From positions 2,666,001 to 2,730,000 of the forward strand of contig OZ244038.1 in assembly GCA_965215145.1 (NCBI GenBank): DNA of 64,000 bases, given 5' to 3'. Shown here piece after piece: positions 16,713 through 23,556 of the stretch (its first letter is position 1; every line of letters starts with the position of its first letter). This stretch comes from G965215145 sp965215145. Lineage in GTDB: Bacteria > Bacteroidota > Rhodothermia > Rhodothermales > JANQRZ01. A program made the translations under genes and the position numbers. The notes under the pieces are model-generated. The model saw only the letters and a list, made by a program, of their open reading frames with translations. It was not told where the DNA came from and did no database searches.

Positions 16713-17807
16713 CTACAACAGCGCGACGTTCGGCCGCCGCCCGAACTCGGCCGCGACCGCCGCCGCGCGGTCCAGGAACTCGGGGAGGAGGAAAGGACGG
16801 CCGGCCACCACGACCCGCCCGCCCACGGCCTTGGCGCCGTAGATCCCCTCCGCCCCCCCCCCCGTCCGCATGACGGCCTCCACCTGCGGGTGGGCTGTTC
16901 GCCGTATCGCCACGGAAGCCGCGTGGCTCATGAGCAGCAGCGCCCCGAACACCTGCTTGTCCCCGCGCCGGAGCGCCGCGACCATGCGCTGCGCGCGGCG
17001 GGCCTCTTCGAGCAGGAAGCGCACGGCGGCCCGCTCCACCTCGGGCAGGCGGCCGTGCGCGGCTTCGAAGTCGGCCAGCGTCGGCGCGAGCGCCCCGGCG
17101 TAGGCACGCAGCCGCTCGGCGGCCCGCTCGACGTCCGGCGGGGGCGGCCCGCCACGATCCGGCGCGGGCACCTCCACCTCGATCACCCCGAACGCCAGCC
17201 CCTCCGACACCTCGACGGACTCCCCCGGTGCGCCGGCGCCGACCAGCGCCAGCGGCGCCTCGACCTGCGCCGCGAGGAGGTGAGCGAGCCCAGCGGGGCG
17301 GCCGAGTACCTCCGACACGGCGGCGGCTCCAGCCTCCGTGGGAGACGCCGCGTCGAGTCCGGTGAGGAGCGCCGCCGCCGCCGCGCTGAGTGCGGACTCG
17401 TCGGCCCCGACCGGGTGCGTGGCGGCGAGCGCGATCTCGACGCCGCCGGGGCACCCCGCGCCGAGGCCTGCGCTGAGGGCGCGGGCGAGCGTCTTCACCG
17501 TCGGGGGCAGCCCGTCGAGGACGATGCGGGTCTCCCCGGCCACACGACGGGTGACGGCAGCCACCGCCCACGGCAGCCGCGCCATCAGGGCCGGCTTCGG
17601 GAGGCAGGGGGCGTGCGCAGCGGCGAGCGCGACGTACCCCGAGGCGACCCCGGCCCGGCCCTCGGCCGCCGGCTGCTCGCCGAAGGCCGCTCCGGCGAGC
17701 GTCTGCGCACGCCGGAGCGCGAGGCCAGCCGCCTCCGGCGTCGGGGCTAGGCGGTCGCGGGTGTGGCGGAGCCGGACCGATAGGGTGTGGTGGGGGTGGG
17801 GCAGCAT
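16713..17807 (-). CDS. Divergent GHMP-kinase-like (galactokinase-related) protein
   Basis: 364 residues. The C-terminal part resembles galactokinase: LRRGDKQVFGALLLMSHAASVA, then the motif-3-like VMRTGGGAEGIYGAKAVGGRVVV. The middle GGVEIALAATHPVGADESALSAAAAALL occupies the position of the ATP-binding PxGxGLSSSAA motif but has lost most of its glycines and serines. The N-terminal GRNEHTDY-like motif of galactokinases was not found. The fold is therefore likely GHMP, but activity is doubtful. It starts 24 bases after fmt on the same strand and probably shares its transcript. A sugar or mevalonate-pathway kinase with an unusual site is the alternative. Confidence 0.55.
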   Translation of the reverse strand: MLPHPHHTLSVRLRHTRDRLAPTPEAAGLALRRAQTLAGAAFGEQPAAEGRAGVASGYVALAAAHAPCLPKPALMARLPWAVAAVTRRVAGETRIVLDGLPPTVKTLARALSAGLGAGCPGGVEIALAATHPVGADESALSAAAAALLTGLDAASPTEAGAAAVSEVLGRPAGLAHLLAAQVEAPLALVGAGAPGESVEVSEGLAFGVIEVEVPAPDRGGPPPPDVERAAERLRAYAGALAPTLADFEAAHGRLPEVERAAVRFLLEEARRAQRMVAALRRGDKQVFGALLLMSHAASVAIRRTAHPQVEAVMRTGGGAEGIYGAKAVGGRVVVAGRPFLLPEFLDRAAAVAAEFGRRPNVALL

Positions 17808-17831
17808 CGGAGCAGGAAAGAAGAGGGCCCC

Positions 17832-18770
17832 TTACCGGAGCCGCTGGCCGGGCCGGAGCTCGTAGCCGTTGAGGAACGCCTCCGTCGTCATCCGCTGCCG
17901 CCCCTCGCGCTGCACCTCGCCGATCTCGACGGCGCCCGTGCCGCACGCCACGACGAGGCACTCGCCCTCCGCCTCTAGCACCTCGCCCGGCTCCCCCGAC
18001 CGCCGCGCGACCTGCGTGCGGAAGACCTTCAGCAGCGTGCCCTCGTGCTCCGTCCACGCGGCGGGGTACGGCGAGAGGCCGCGGACGTGGTCGTGGACCT
18101 CCTGCGCCGGTCGGTCCCACGGGATGCGGCCGTCCTCGGGGAAGAGCTTCGGCGCGCGGCTGGCGCGGGCGTCGTCCTGGGGGCGGGCCTCCGCCGTCCC
18201 CGCCGCGAGCTGCCGGACGGTCTCGACGACGACCTCGGCGCCGAGCGCGGCGAGGCGGTCGTGGAGCTCACCGGCCGTCTCGTCCGGCCCGATCCCGAGG
18301 CGCCGGGCCAGCAGGATGTCCCCCGTGTCCACGGTCGGCTGGAGGAGGAACGTGGTGACGCCGGTCTCGATCTCCCCCGCCATCACGGCGCGGTTGATGG
18401 GCGCCGCGCCGCGGTAGGCCGGCAGCAGCGACGCATGGAGGTTGAACGCCCCGATGCTGGCCCGCTCGTAGACCTCCGGCGGGAGGATCCGAAAGGCGAC
18501 GACCGCGATGATCTCCGGCGCGATCCGACCCAGCTCGGCGAGGAAGTCGGCGTCGTGGAGGGACTCGGGCTGGAGGACGGGGAGGCCGTGGCGCTCGGCC
18601 GCCCGCTTCACCGCCGACGGCTGGACCTGCTGGCCCCGCCCCCTCCGGCGGTCCGGCACCGTCACCACGGCCGCCGGCGCCAGCCCCTCCGCCACGAGTG
18701 CGTCGAGCGACGGCACGGCGAAGTCGGGCGTGCCCATGAAGACGATGCGGGGGGAGGCGGCGGAGGCCAT
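17832..18770 (-). CDS. fmt: Methionyl-tRNA formyltransferase
   Basis: 312 residues, the normal length. It formylates the initiator Met-tRNA with 10-formyltetrahydrofolate. Motifs are the opening RIVFMGTPDFAVPSLDAL, the catalytic block FNLHASLLPAYRGAAPINRAV with the essential Asn and His, TGVTTFLLQPTVDTGDILL, and the C-terminal beta-barrel LLKVFRTQVA. One of the clearest calls in the window. It follows a hairpin that probably ends the upstream GWxTD transcript, so it should have its own promoter; the leader contains GCTTATGTAAACGC, which is AT-richer than its surroundings. Confidence 0.97.
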   Translation of the reverse strand: MASAASPRIVFMGTPDFAVPSLDALVAEGLAPAAVVTVPDRRRGRGQQVQPSAVKRAAERHGLPVLQPESLHDADFLAELGRIAPEIIAVVAFRILPPEVYERASIGAFNLHASLLPAYRGAAPINRAVMAGEIETGVTTFLLQPTVDTGDILLARRLGIGPDETAGELHDRLAALGAEVVVETVRQLAAGTAEARPQDDARASRAPKLFPEDGRIPWDRPAQEVHDHVRGLSPYPAAWTEHEGTLLKVFRTQVARRSGEPGEVLEAEGECLVVACGTGAVEIGEVQREGRQRMTTEAFLNGYELRPGQRLR

Positions 18771-18802
18771 CGTGCGGAGGGATGAAAGCGTTTACATAAG
18801 CT

Positions 18803-18833
18803 ACGCCCCACGCGGGGTTAGCGCGCGGGGCGT
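18803..18833 (-). terminator. Hairpin between the GWxTD gene and fmt
   Basis: Twelve-base arms (ACGCCCCACGCG and CGCGCGGGGCGT) pair with one mismatch around a seven-base loop. It is 30 bases past the GWxTD stop codon on the minus strand and is followed by a weakly T-rich stretch. Confidence 0.5.
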
Positions 18834-18862
18834 GGAGAGCCGGGGGTGAAATAAACCCGCCG

Positions 18863-20236
18863 TTACATCCGGGTCCGCTCGTCCCAGATCGGGAGGTGGA
18901 GCTCGAAGTCGCCGAAGCCCGTCTCGTCAATGAAGATGAAGCGGCGGCCGATCCGGTTGTAGTACCAGATCTGGTAGGGCTTGGTACCGTAGTCGAACGG
19001 GTGGTTCTCGACGAAGTCCGGCTCGCCGAACCGGATGAACACCTCGCCCTGGTCCGTGTCCCAACCGCGGTCGGAGAAGCGGCCGTAGTTGCGGTTGGCG
19101 TAGGAGACGCGGTAGTAGTACTCCTCCATCCGCTCGTTCCGGCGCGTGCCCGGCGTGGGGTCGCGCTTGTCCCAGAACTCGGTGAAGAGCCGGTACCGCT
19201 CCTCCGGGGTCTCGGCCCGGCGCATCGCCCGGAGCTCGCGGTCCTTGGCGACGTACTCGAGCTGGGAGACGGCGCTGGCGAGGTCGCGGATCTGGTCGTT
19301 GAGGCCCATCCACCGCACCGTGAACGCCTTCTCCCGAGCGGCGACGAGCGAGCCGTCGGGGCGTTCGAGCCGGAGCTCGGCGGTGTAGTCCCCCACCCCC
19401 AGGTCCTCCGTCTCGATGCGGAGCGCGGCGGGGTTGCGGCCGGCCTGAATCGGGAGCCAGTCGTCGGACTCGTAACGCACGCGCGGGCCGTCCTCGGCGT
19501 CCTTCTCCCCCTGCCCCAGGATGGACCGGAGCGCGGAGGGCTTCGGCTTGGGGCCGGGGCGGCGGACGGTGTAGCGGACCCGCAGCCGCTCGGCCTCGCG
19601 GGCGTAGATCTCGTAGAACAGTGTGAACGCCTCCTGGTCCGAGGCGACGGCGTTGGCGACGTTCGGCGTCAGCGACTGGTCGGCGGCGTCGTAGCGGTCG
19701 GCGATCAGCAGGTCGCTCACGGCGACGGCGCCGCCGAAGGCGGGGACCGCCACCGGCGCCTCATGGACGAAGGCGCGCCCCGAGGCGCCGTCCTCGAGCT
19801 CAACCTCGAGCACGTAGTCCCCGGTCGGCAGCTCGAGCGACTGCACGGCGAAGTCGGCGGCGGAGTCGGCTTGGGTGGCGTCGTAGGTCGGCGCGCTGAC
19901 GGCGCGCTCCCAGGCCCGCGTCAGCGCGAGGCCCTGCTGGCGGCCCCGGCCGTCGGTGCGGTAGACGCTGGCCGTCACGGTGTAGCTCGCCGCGAAGCCG
20001 TCGTCGCGGCGGAGGAAGCGGAGGTTCTCGTAGGGCACCCGCGTGTAGACGTCGAGGCGGGGGCCGTCGCCGTCGTTGGCCTTGAACGCCACGGCGTCGA
20101 GCACGAACTCCGGCTGGTACGCCGGCTGCTGCGCGAGGGCCCGCGGCGCGAGCGCACCGACGAGCACGGCCAGGGCGAGCGCCACCCAGAGGCGGGGGGC
20201 CACGTGGCGGGCGGGGGTGGTAGCGGGAAGGGCCAT
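18863..20236 (-). CDS. GWxTD-domain protein
   Basis: 457 residues with a signal peptide ending ALAQ. The C-terminal 120 residues carry the family motif near residue 400, DRGWDTDQGEVFIRFGEPD, followed by PYQIWYYNRIGRRFIFIDETGFGDFEL. Such proteins are common in Bacteroidota, Acidobacteriota and relatives and are thought to be envelope-associated; no biochemical function is established. The N-terminal 300 residues are beta-rich, with a helical SQLEYVAKDRELRAMRRAET segment ahead of the motif. A leftward promoter resembling a sigma-70 site lies about 105 bases upstream, and a hairpin follows the stop. Confidence 0.88.
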   Translation of the reverse strand: MALPATTPARHVAPRLWVALALAVLVGALAPRALAQQPAYQPEFVLDAVAFKANDGDGPRLDVYTRVPYENLRFLRRDDGFAASYTVTASVYRTDGRGRQQGLALTRAWERAVSAPTYDATQADSAADFAVQSLELPTGDYVLEVELEDGASGRAFVHEAPVAVPAFGGAVAVSDLLIADRYDAADQSLTPNVANAVASDQEAFTLFYEIYAREAERLRVRYTVRRPGPKPKPSALRSILGQGEKDAEDGPRVRYESDDWLPIQAGRNPAALRIETEDLGVGDYTAELRLERPDGSLVAAREKAFTVRWMGLNDQIRDLASAVSQLEYVAKDRELRAMRRAETPEERYRLFTEFWDKRDPTPGTRRNERMEEYYYRVSYANRNYGRFSDRGWDTDQGEVFIRFGEPDFVENHPFDYGTKPYQIWYYNRIGRRFIFIDETGFGDFELHLPIWDERTRM

Positions 20237-20340
20237 AGGCTCCGGTTCCGTACGCCTGAGTCCAGCGGGGGTCGTCTCGGCAGGTTCGGTTATGAAGACG
20301 GGCCGGGCTCGGTTCCGGCCCGAGCGGGCCCGGTGCAGCG

Positions 20341-20369
20341 AGGATAACGTATCGGCGGCGGCGGGTCAA
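20341..20369 (-). promoter_or_regulatory. Possible sigma-70-type promoter upstream of the GWxTD gene
   Basis: On the minus strand TTGACC is followed by 17 bases and TATCCT. This is close to the general bacterial consensus rather than the Bacteroidota form found elsewhere in the window, so it may be a chance match. Confidence 0.3.
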
Positions 20370-20458
20370 CGCCTCGGCGCCGTCGGCGTCCGGTCCGAGG
20401 CTCGCCGTGAGCGGTTCGGGGGGCGCCCCGAACGGTCCCGGCGCGCCAGCGGGCCGCG

Positions 20459-21475
20459 CTAGTCGAACAGGGCGGCGACGAAGGCGGCGCGGTCGAAGAC
20501 CTGGAGGTCCTCGATCCCCTCGCCGACGCCGATGTACTTTACGGGGACGCCGAACTCGTTCGAAATGCCAATCACGATGCCCCCCTTCGCGGTGCCGTCG
20601 AGCTTGGTCAGGACGAGGCCCGTCACGTCGACGCTCTTCGTGAACTCCTCGGCCTGGCGGACGGCGTTCTGCCCCGTCGAGGCGTCGAGCACGAGGAGCA
20701 CCTCGTGCGGGGCGCCGGGGACCTGCCGGTCCATGACGCGCTTCACCTTCGAGAGCTCGTCCATCAGCCCGCCCTTCGTGTGGAGCCGCCCGGCCGTGTC
20801 GATCAGGACGACCTCGGCGTCGCGGCCGTTGGCCGCGGCGAGCGTGTCGAAGGCGACGGCGGCGGGGTCGGCGCCGTGGTGCTGCTTGATGATGGGGACG
20901 CCCGCGCGGCCGGCCCAGACGTCGAGCTGCTCGATGGCGGCGGCGCGGAACGTGTCCGCCGCGCCGAGGAGCACGGACTTGCCGGCCTGCTGGTAGCGGT
21001 GGGCCAGCTTCCCGATCGTCGTCGTCTTCCCGACCCCGTTCACGCCGACGACCATGACGACGTGGGGCCGGTTCGGGAGCGGCGCGTCGAAGCCTGTCCC
21101 GGACCCCGATCCGGGATCTCCCGGGCGCTCAGGAGCGGTGTCCAGGAGGAGGTCCGCGATCTCGTCCCGGATGATGCCCTGGAGCTCCGCCGTCGAGACG
21201 TACTTGTCGCGGGCGACGCGGGCCTCGAGCCGGCGGATCACCTCCAGCGTGGTCTCCACGCCGACGTCGCTGGTGACGAGGACCTCCTCGAGGTCGTCGA
21301 GCACCTCGTCGTCCACGGTGTCCTTCCCGGCGACGGCGCGGGTGAGCTTGCCGAAGAGGCCCGTCCGGGTCTTTTCCAGCCCCTCCTCGAGCCGCTCCTG
21401 CTGCGGCGAGGCCGGCGACGCCGCGGGCGTCGTTTCGCGTTCCTTCTCCTTCTTGCCGAAACCGAACAGGGCCAT
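20459..21475 (-). CDS. ftsY: Signal recognition particle receptor FtsY
   Basis: 338 residues. FtsY is the membrane-docking GTPase that receives ribosome-SRP complexes. The NG domain is complete: G1 GVNGVGKTTTIGKLA, the ATDTFRAAA-like AADTFRAAAIEQLDVWA, G3 DTAGRLHTKGGLMDEL, G4 TKLDGTAKGG and the closing GVGEGIEDLQVFD. The N-terminal acidic A domain is short, with a KKEKERE charged stretch, as is usual outside the Enterobacteria. The start MALFGFGKK is the standard opening of FtsY; the upstream in-frame Met runs into a repeat element. No ffh is in the window. Confidence 0.97.
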   Translation of the reverse strand: MALFGFGKKEKERETTPAASPASPQQERLEEGLEKTRTGLFGKLTRAVAGKDTVDDEVLDDLEEVLVTSDVGVETTLEVIRRLEARVARDKYVSTAELQGIIRDEIADLLLDTAPERPGDPGSGSGTGFDAPLPNRPHVVMVVGVNGVGKTTTIGKLAHRYQQAGKSVLLGAADTFRAAAIEQLDVWAGRAGVPIIKQHHGADPAAVAFDTLAAANGRDAEVVLIDTAGRLHTKGGLMDELSKVKRVMDRQVPGAPHEVLLVLDASTGQNAVRQAEEFTKSVDVTGLVLTKLDGTAKGGIVIGISNEFGVPVKYIGVGEGIEDLQVFDRAAFVAALFD

Positions 21476-21497
21476 CTCAGATCGTGGTGTTAATGGC

Positions 21498-21525
21498 GTA
21501 GGGGCGTGATTAGTCACGCCCCTAC
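21498..21525. repeat. GTAGGGGC palindrome upstream of ftsY
   Basis: Perfect 12-bp arms GTAGGGGCGTGA and TCACGCCCCTAC flank a TTAG loop. It lies between the phosphatidyltransferase stop and the ftsY start and could stop read-through between the two leftward genes. Confidence 0.8.
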
Positions 21526-21581
21526 GGGGTGGCGGTTGGGGCCGGATAAACGCGGGCGGCGGGCGGCGGTTCAGGCGGGGC

Positions 21582-22286
21582 TCAGCCGGCGGAGCGCTCG
21601 GGCGCGCCGGGCGCGGGGACGTTGGCGGGCAGCCGCTCGCGGACGACGCGGTGCCGCGCGTCGAGCGGGACGGCCGGGCCGAGCCGCATCACCCGGAGGA
21701 ACCGCTGGAGGTAGCGGCCGAGGGAGTAGACGAGGGCCGCCGTCGTGGCCCACACCAGCGCCGTCATCACGGCGGGGTCGGCCTGGAGCAGCGCGCCGAG
21801 CACGGTGAAGGCGAGGAACGTGACGGCCACCTTCCCGCTCCAGAGCGCCATCATCACGAACCCGAGCCGCTTCGTCTGGACCAGCCCGCCGACGGCGATC
21901 AGGGTGTCCCGGACGATCACGGCCGCGACGAACCACACCGGCAGCGGCGGGCCGTGGGCCTCGGGCCGGAGCACGAGCGCGAGCGTGACGGCGGCGGCGG
22001 CGAGCTTGTCGGCCGTGGGGTCGAGCACCTTCCCCCACTCCGAGACCGTCCCGCTCCAGCGCGCGAGGCGGCCGTCGAAGAAGTCCGTCGCGATGGCGAA
22101 CAGGAGGAGCCCGAACATCGGCCCGATGGGGCCGCCGTTGTAGACCATCCACGCGATGAACGGGATGGTCAGGATGCGGACGGCCGTGAGCCCGTTGGCC
22201 GCCGTCCAGAGCCGCCCGAGCTCCGGGAACGCGGAGCCGCGCGCGGCCGGGGCGGGTTCGGGTGGGAGCGGAGCGGGGGCGGACAC
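21582..22286 (-). CDS. CDP-alcohol phosphatidyltransferase (PgsA-like)
   Basis: 234 residues with several membrane helices. The CDP-alcohol phosphotransferase signature D-x2-DG-x2-AR-x8-G-x3-D-x3-D is complete: DFFDGRLAR, then GKVLDPTADK. The fold and length match phosphatidylglycerophosphate synthase, which makes the first committed intermediate of phosphatidylglycerol, but the family also includes phosphatidylserine and phosphatidylinositol-type synthases. The GTG start was chosen because SAPAPLPPEP leads into the first helix and the longer frame has no coding character. It is divergent from the glycosyltransferase; a long inverted repeat stands between them. Confidence 0.88.
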   Translation of the reverse strand: MSAPAPLPPEPAPAARGSAFPELGRLWTAANGLTAVRILTIPFIAWMVYNGGPIGPMFGLLLFAIATDFFDGRLARWSGTVSEWGKVLDPTADKLAAAAVTLALVLRPEAHGPPLPVWFVAAVIVRDTLIAVGGLVQTKRLGFVMMALWSGKVAVTFLAFTVLGALLQADPAVMTALVWATTAALVYSLGRYLQRFLRVMRLGPAVPLDARHRVVRERLPANVPAPGAPERSAG

Positions 22287-22353
22287 GGCGCGAAGATACC
22301 GTCCCTCGCGCCGGGCGCTGCGGCCTGCCGGGCAGCGGCCGGGGTTGCGTGGT

Positions 22354-22390
22354 GCGTGGTGCGTGTCAGGACGCCCAACACGCACCACGC
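22354..22390. repeat. 13-bp inverted repeat in a divergent intergenic region
   Basis: GCGTGGTGCGTGT and ACACGCACCACGC pair perfectly around an 11-base loop. The left arm is preceded by a second partial copy of the same sequence, GCGTGGT. It lies upstream of both flanking genes, so it is not a simple terminator. Confidence 0.75.
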
Positions 22391-22441
22391 AATACGCGAC
22401 ACCCCCGCGCACAGCATCGCGTAGTAGCACAGCGCTTCCCC

Positions 22442-22449
22442 CTATCTTC
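22442..22449 (+). promoter_or_regulatory. Possible -7 element for the glycosyltransferase gene
   Basis: TATCTTCG lies 27 bases before the ATG and matches TAnnTTnG. No TTG is found at the expected distance upstream. Confidence 0.3.
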
Positions 22450-22476
22450 GCCGGCCCGCCGCCGGAGCCCGCCCCG

Positions 22477-23550
22477 ATGCTCGCCCTCTTCGCCGCCGCC
22501 TTCGCCGTGCAGGTCGGGTACGGGCTCGTGCTGGCGCGGGGGCTCGCGCGGGCGGAGCAGCAGACCCCAGCGTCGGCGCCGGACCTCCCGCTCTCGGTGG
22601 TCGTGGCCGCCAGGAACGAGGAGCCGCACCTGCCTGACCTCCTCGACACCCTCGGCGCGCAGACCCACCCGGCCTTCGAGGTGATCGTGGTGGACGACGC
22701 CTCGGACGACGGGACGGCGGCGCTCGTCGAGGCCCGCGCCGCCGAGGACGCGCGGTTCCGGCTCGTCCGGGTGGCAGAGCCCGAGCAGCCCCGGAAGAAA
22801 CACGCGCTCACGCTCGGCGTCGCCGCCGCCCGGCACGACCGGCTCGTCTTCACCGACGCCGACTGCGCGCCGCCGGCGGGGTGGCTCTCGGTGACGGCCG
22901 CCCACGCCGCGGCCGAGCCGGAGGCGGTGCTCGTCGGGTTCGGGCCGTACAGGAAATACCCCGGCGCGCTCAACCGGTTCGTCCGCTACGAGACGCTGGT
23001 GACGGCGTGGATGGCGGCGGCGGCGGTCGGGTGGGGCCGGCCGTTCCTCGCCGTCGGGCGCAACTTCAGCTACCCGCAGCGGCTGTTCGAGCGGCTGGGC
23101 GGGTTCGCCCACTCGGCCCGCTCGCTCTCCGGTGACGACGACCTCCTGGTGCAGGAGGCCCACCGCCACGGCGCCCCCGTCCGCTACGTCCTCGACCCGG
23201 CCTCGTTCGTGCCGAGCGAGCCGCCGCGGGCGTGGCGAGCGTGGGCGCGGCAGAAGCGGCGGCACACGTCGGCCGGGCGGTTCTACAGCCGGAGCGCGCA
23301 GGCCCACCTCCTCGCCTTCCACGCCTCGAACCTCGGGGTGTGGCTGGCGCCGGTGTTCCTCGGGTGGACGGGGGCGGGCCTGCTGGCCGCGCGGCTGCTC
23401 CTGCACCGCGCCGCGCTCCGCCCGGCCGCCCGCGCCTTCCGCGCCGCGCCCGACCTGCTCGCGTGGCAGCCGGCGCTCGAGCTCGGCTACCTCCTCTACA
23501 ACACGCTCCTCGCCCCGCTCGGCGCGCTGCGGGTGCCGAAGCGGTGGTGA
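22477..23550 (+). CDS. Family 2 membrane-anchored glycosyltransferase
   Basis: 357 residues with an N-terminal membrane anchor and two or more C-terminal helices. The GT-A fold motifs are LSVVVAARNEEPHLPDLLDTL, VIVVDDASDDGT, the DxD metal site FTDADCAP and the acceptor-site GDDDLLVQEA. The processive-type QxxRW motif is replaced by RQKRRHTSAGRFY. This architecture is that of glycosyltransferases that add sugars to lipid or polyprenol acceptors at the inner face of the cytoplasmic membrane. The substrate is unknown. Downstream, the convergent histidine kinase ends seven bases away. Confidence 0.88.
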   Translation: MLALFAAAFAVQVGYGLVLARGLARAEQQTPASAPDLPLSVVVAARNEEPHLPDLLDTLGAQTHPAFEVIVVDDASDDGTAALVEARAAEDARFRLVRVAEPEQPRKKHALTLGVAAARHDRLVFTDADCAPPAGWLSVTAAHAAAEPEAVLVGFGPYRKYPGALNRFVRYETLVTAWMAAAAVGWGRPFLAVGRNFSYPQRLFERLGGFAHSARSLSGDDDLLVQEAHRHGAPVRYVLDPASFVPSEPPRAWRAWARQKRRHTSAGRFYSRSAQAHLLAFHASNLGVWLAPVFLGWTGAGLLAARLLLHRAALRPAARAFRAAPDLLAWQPALELGYLLYNTLLAPLGALRVPKRW

Positions 23551-23556
23551 CGCGGC

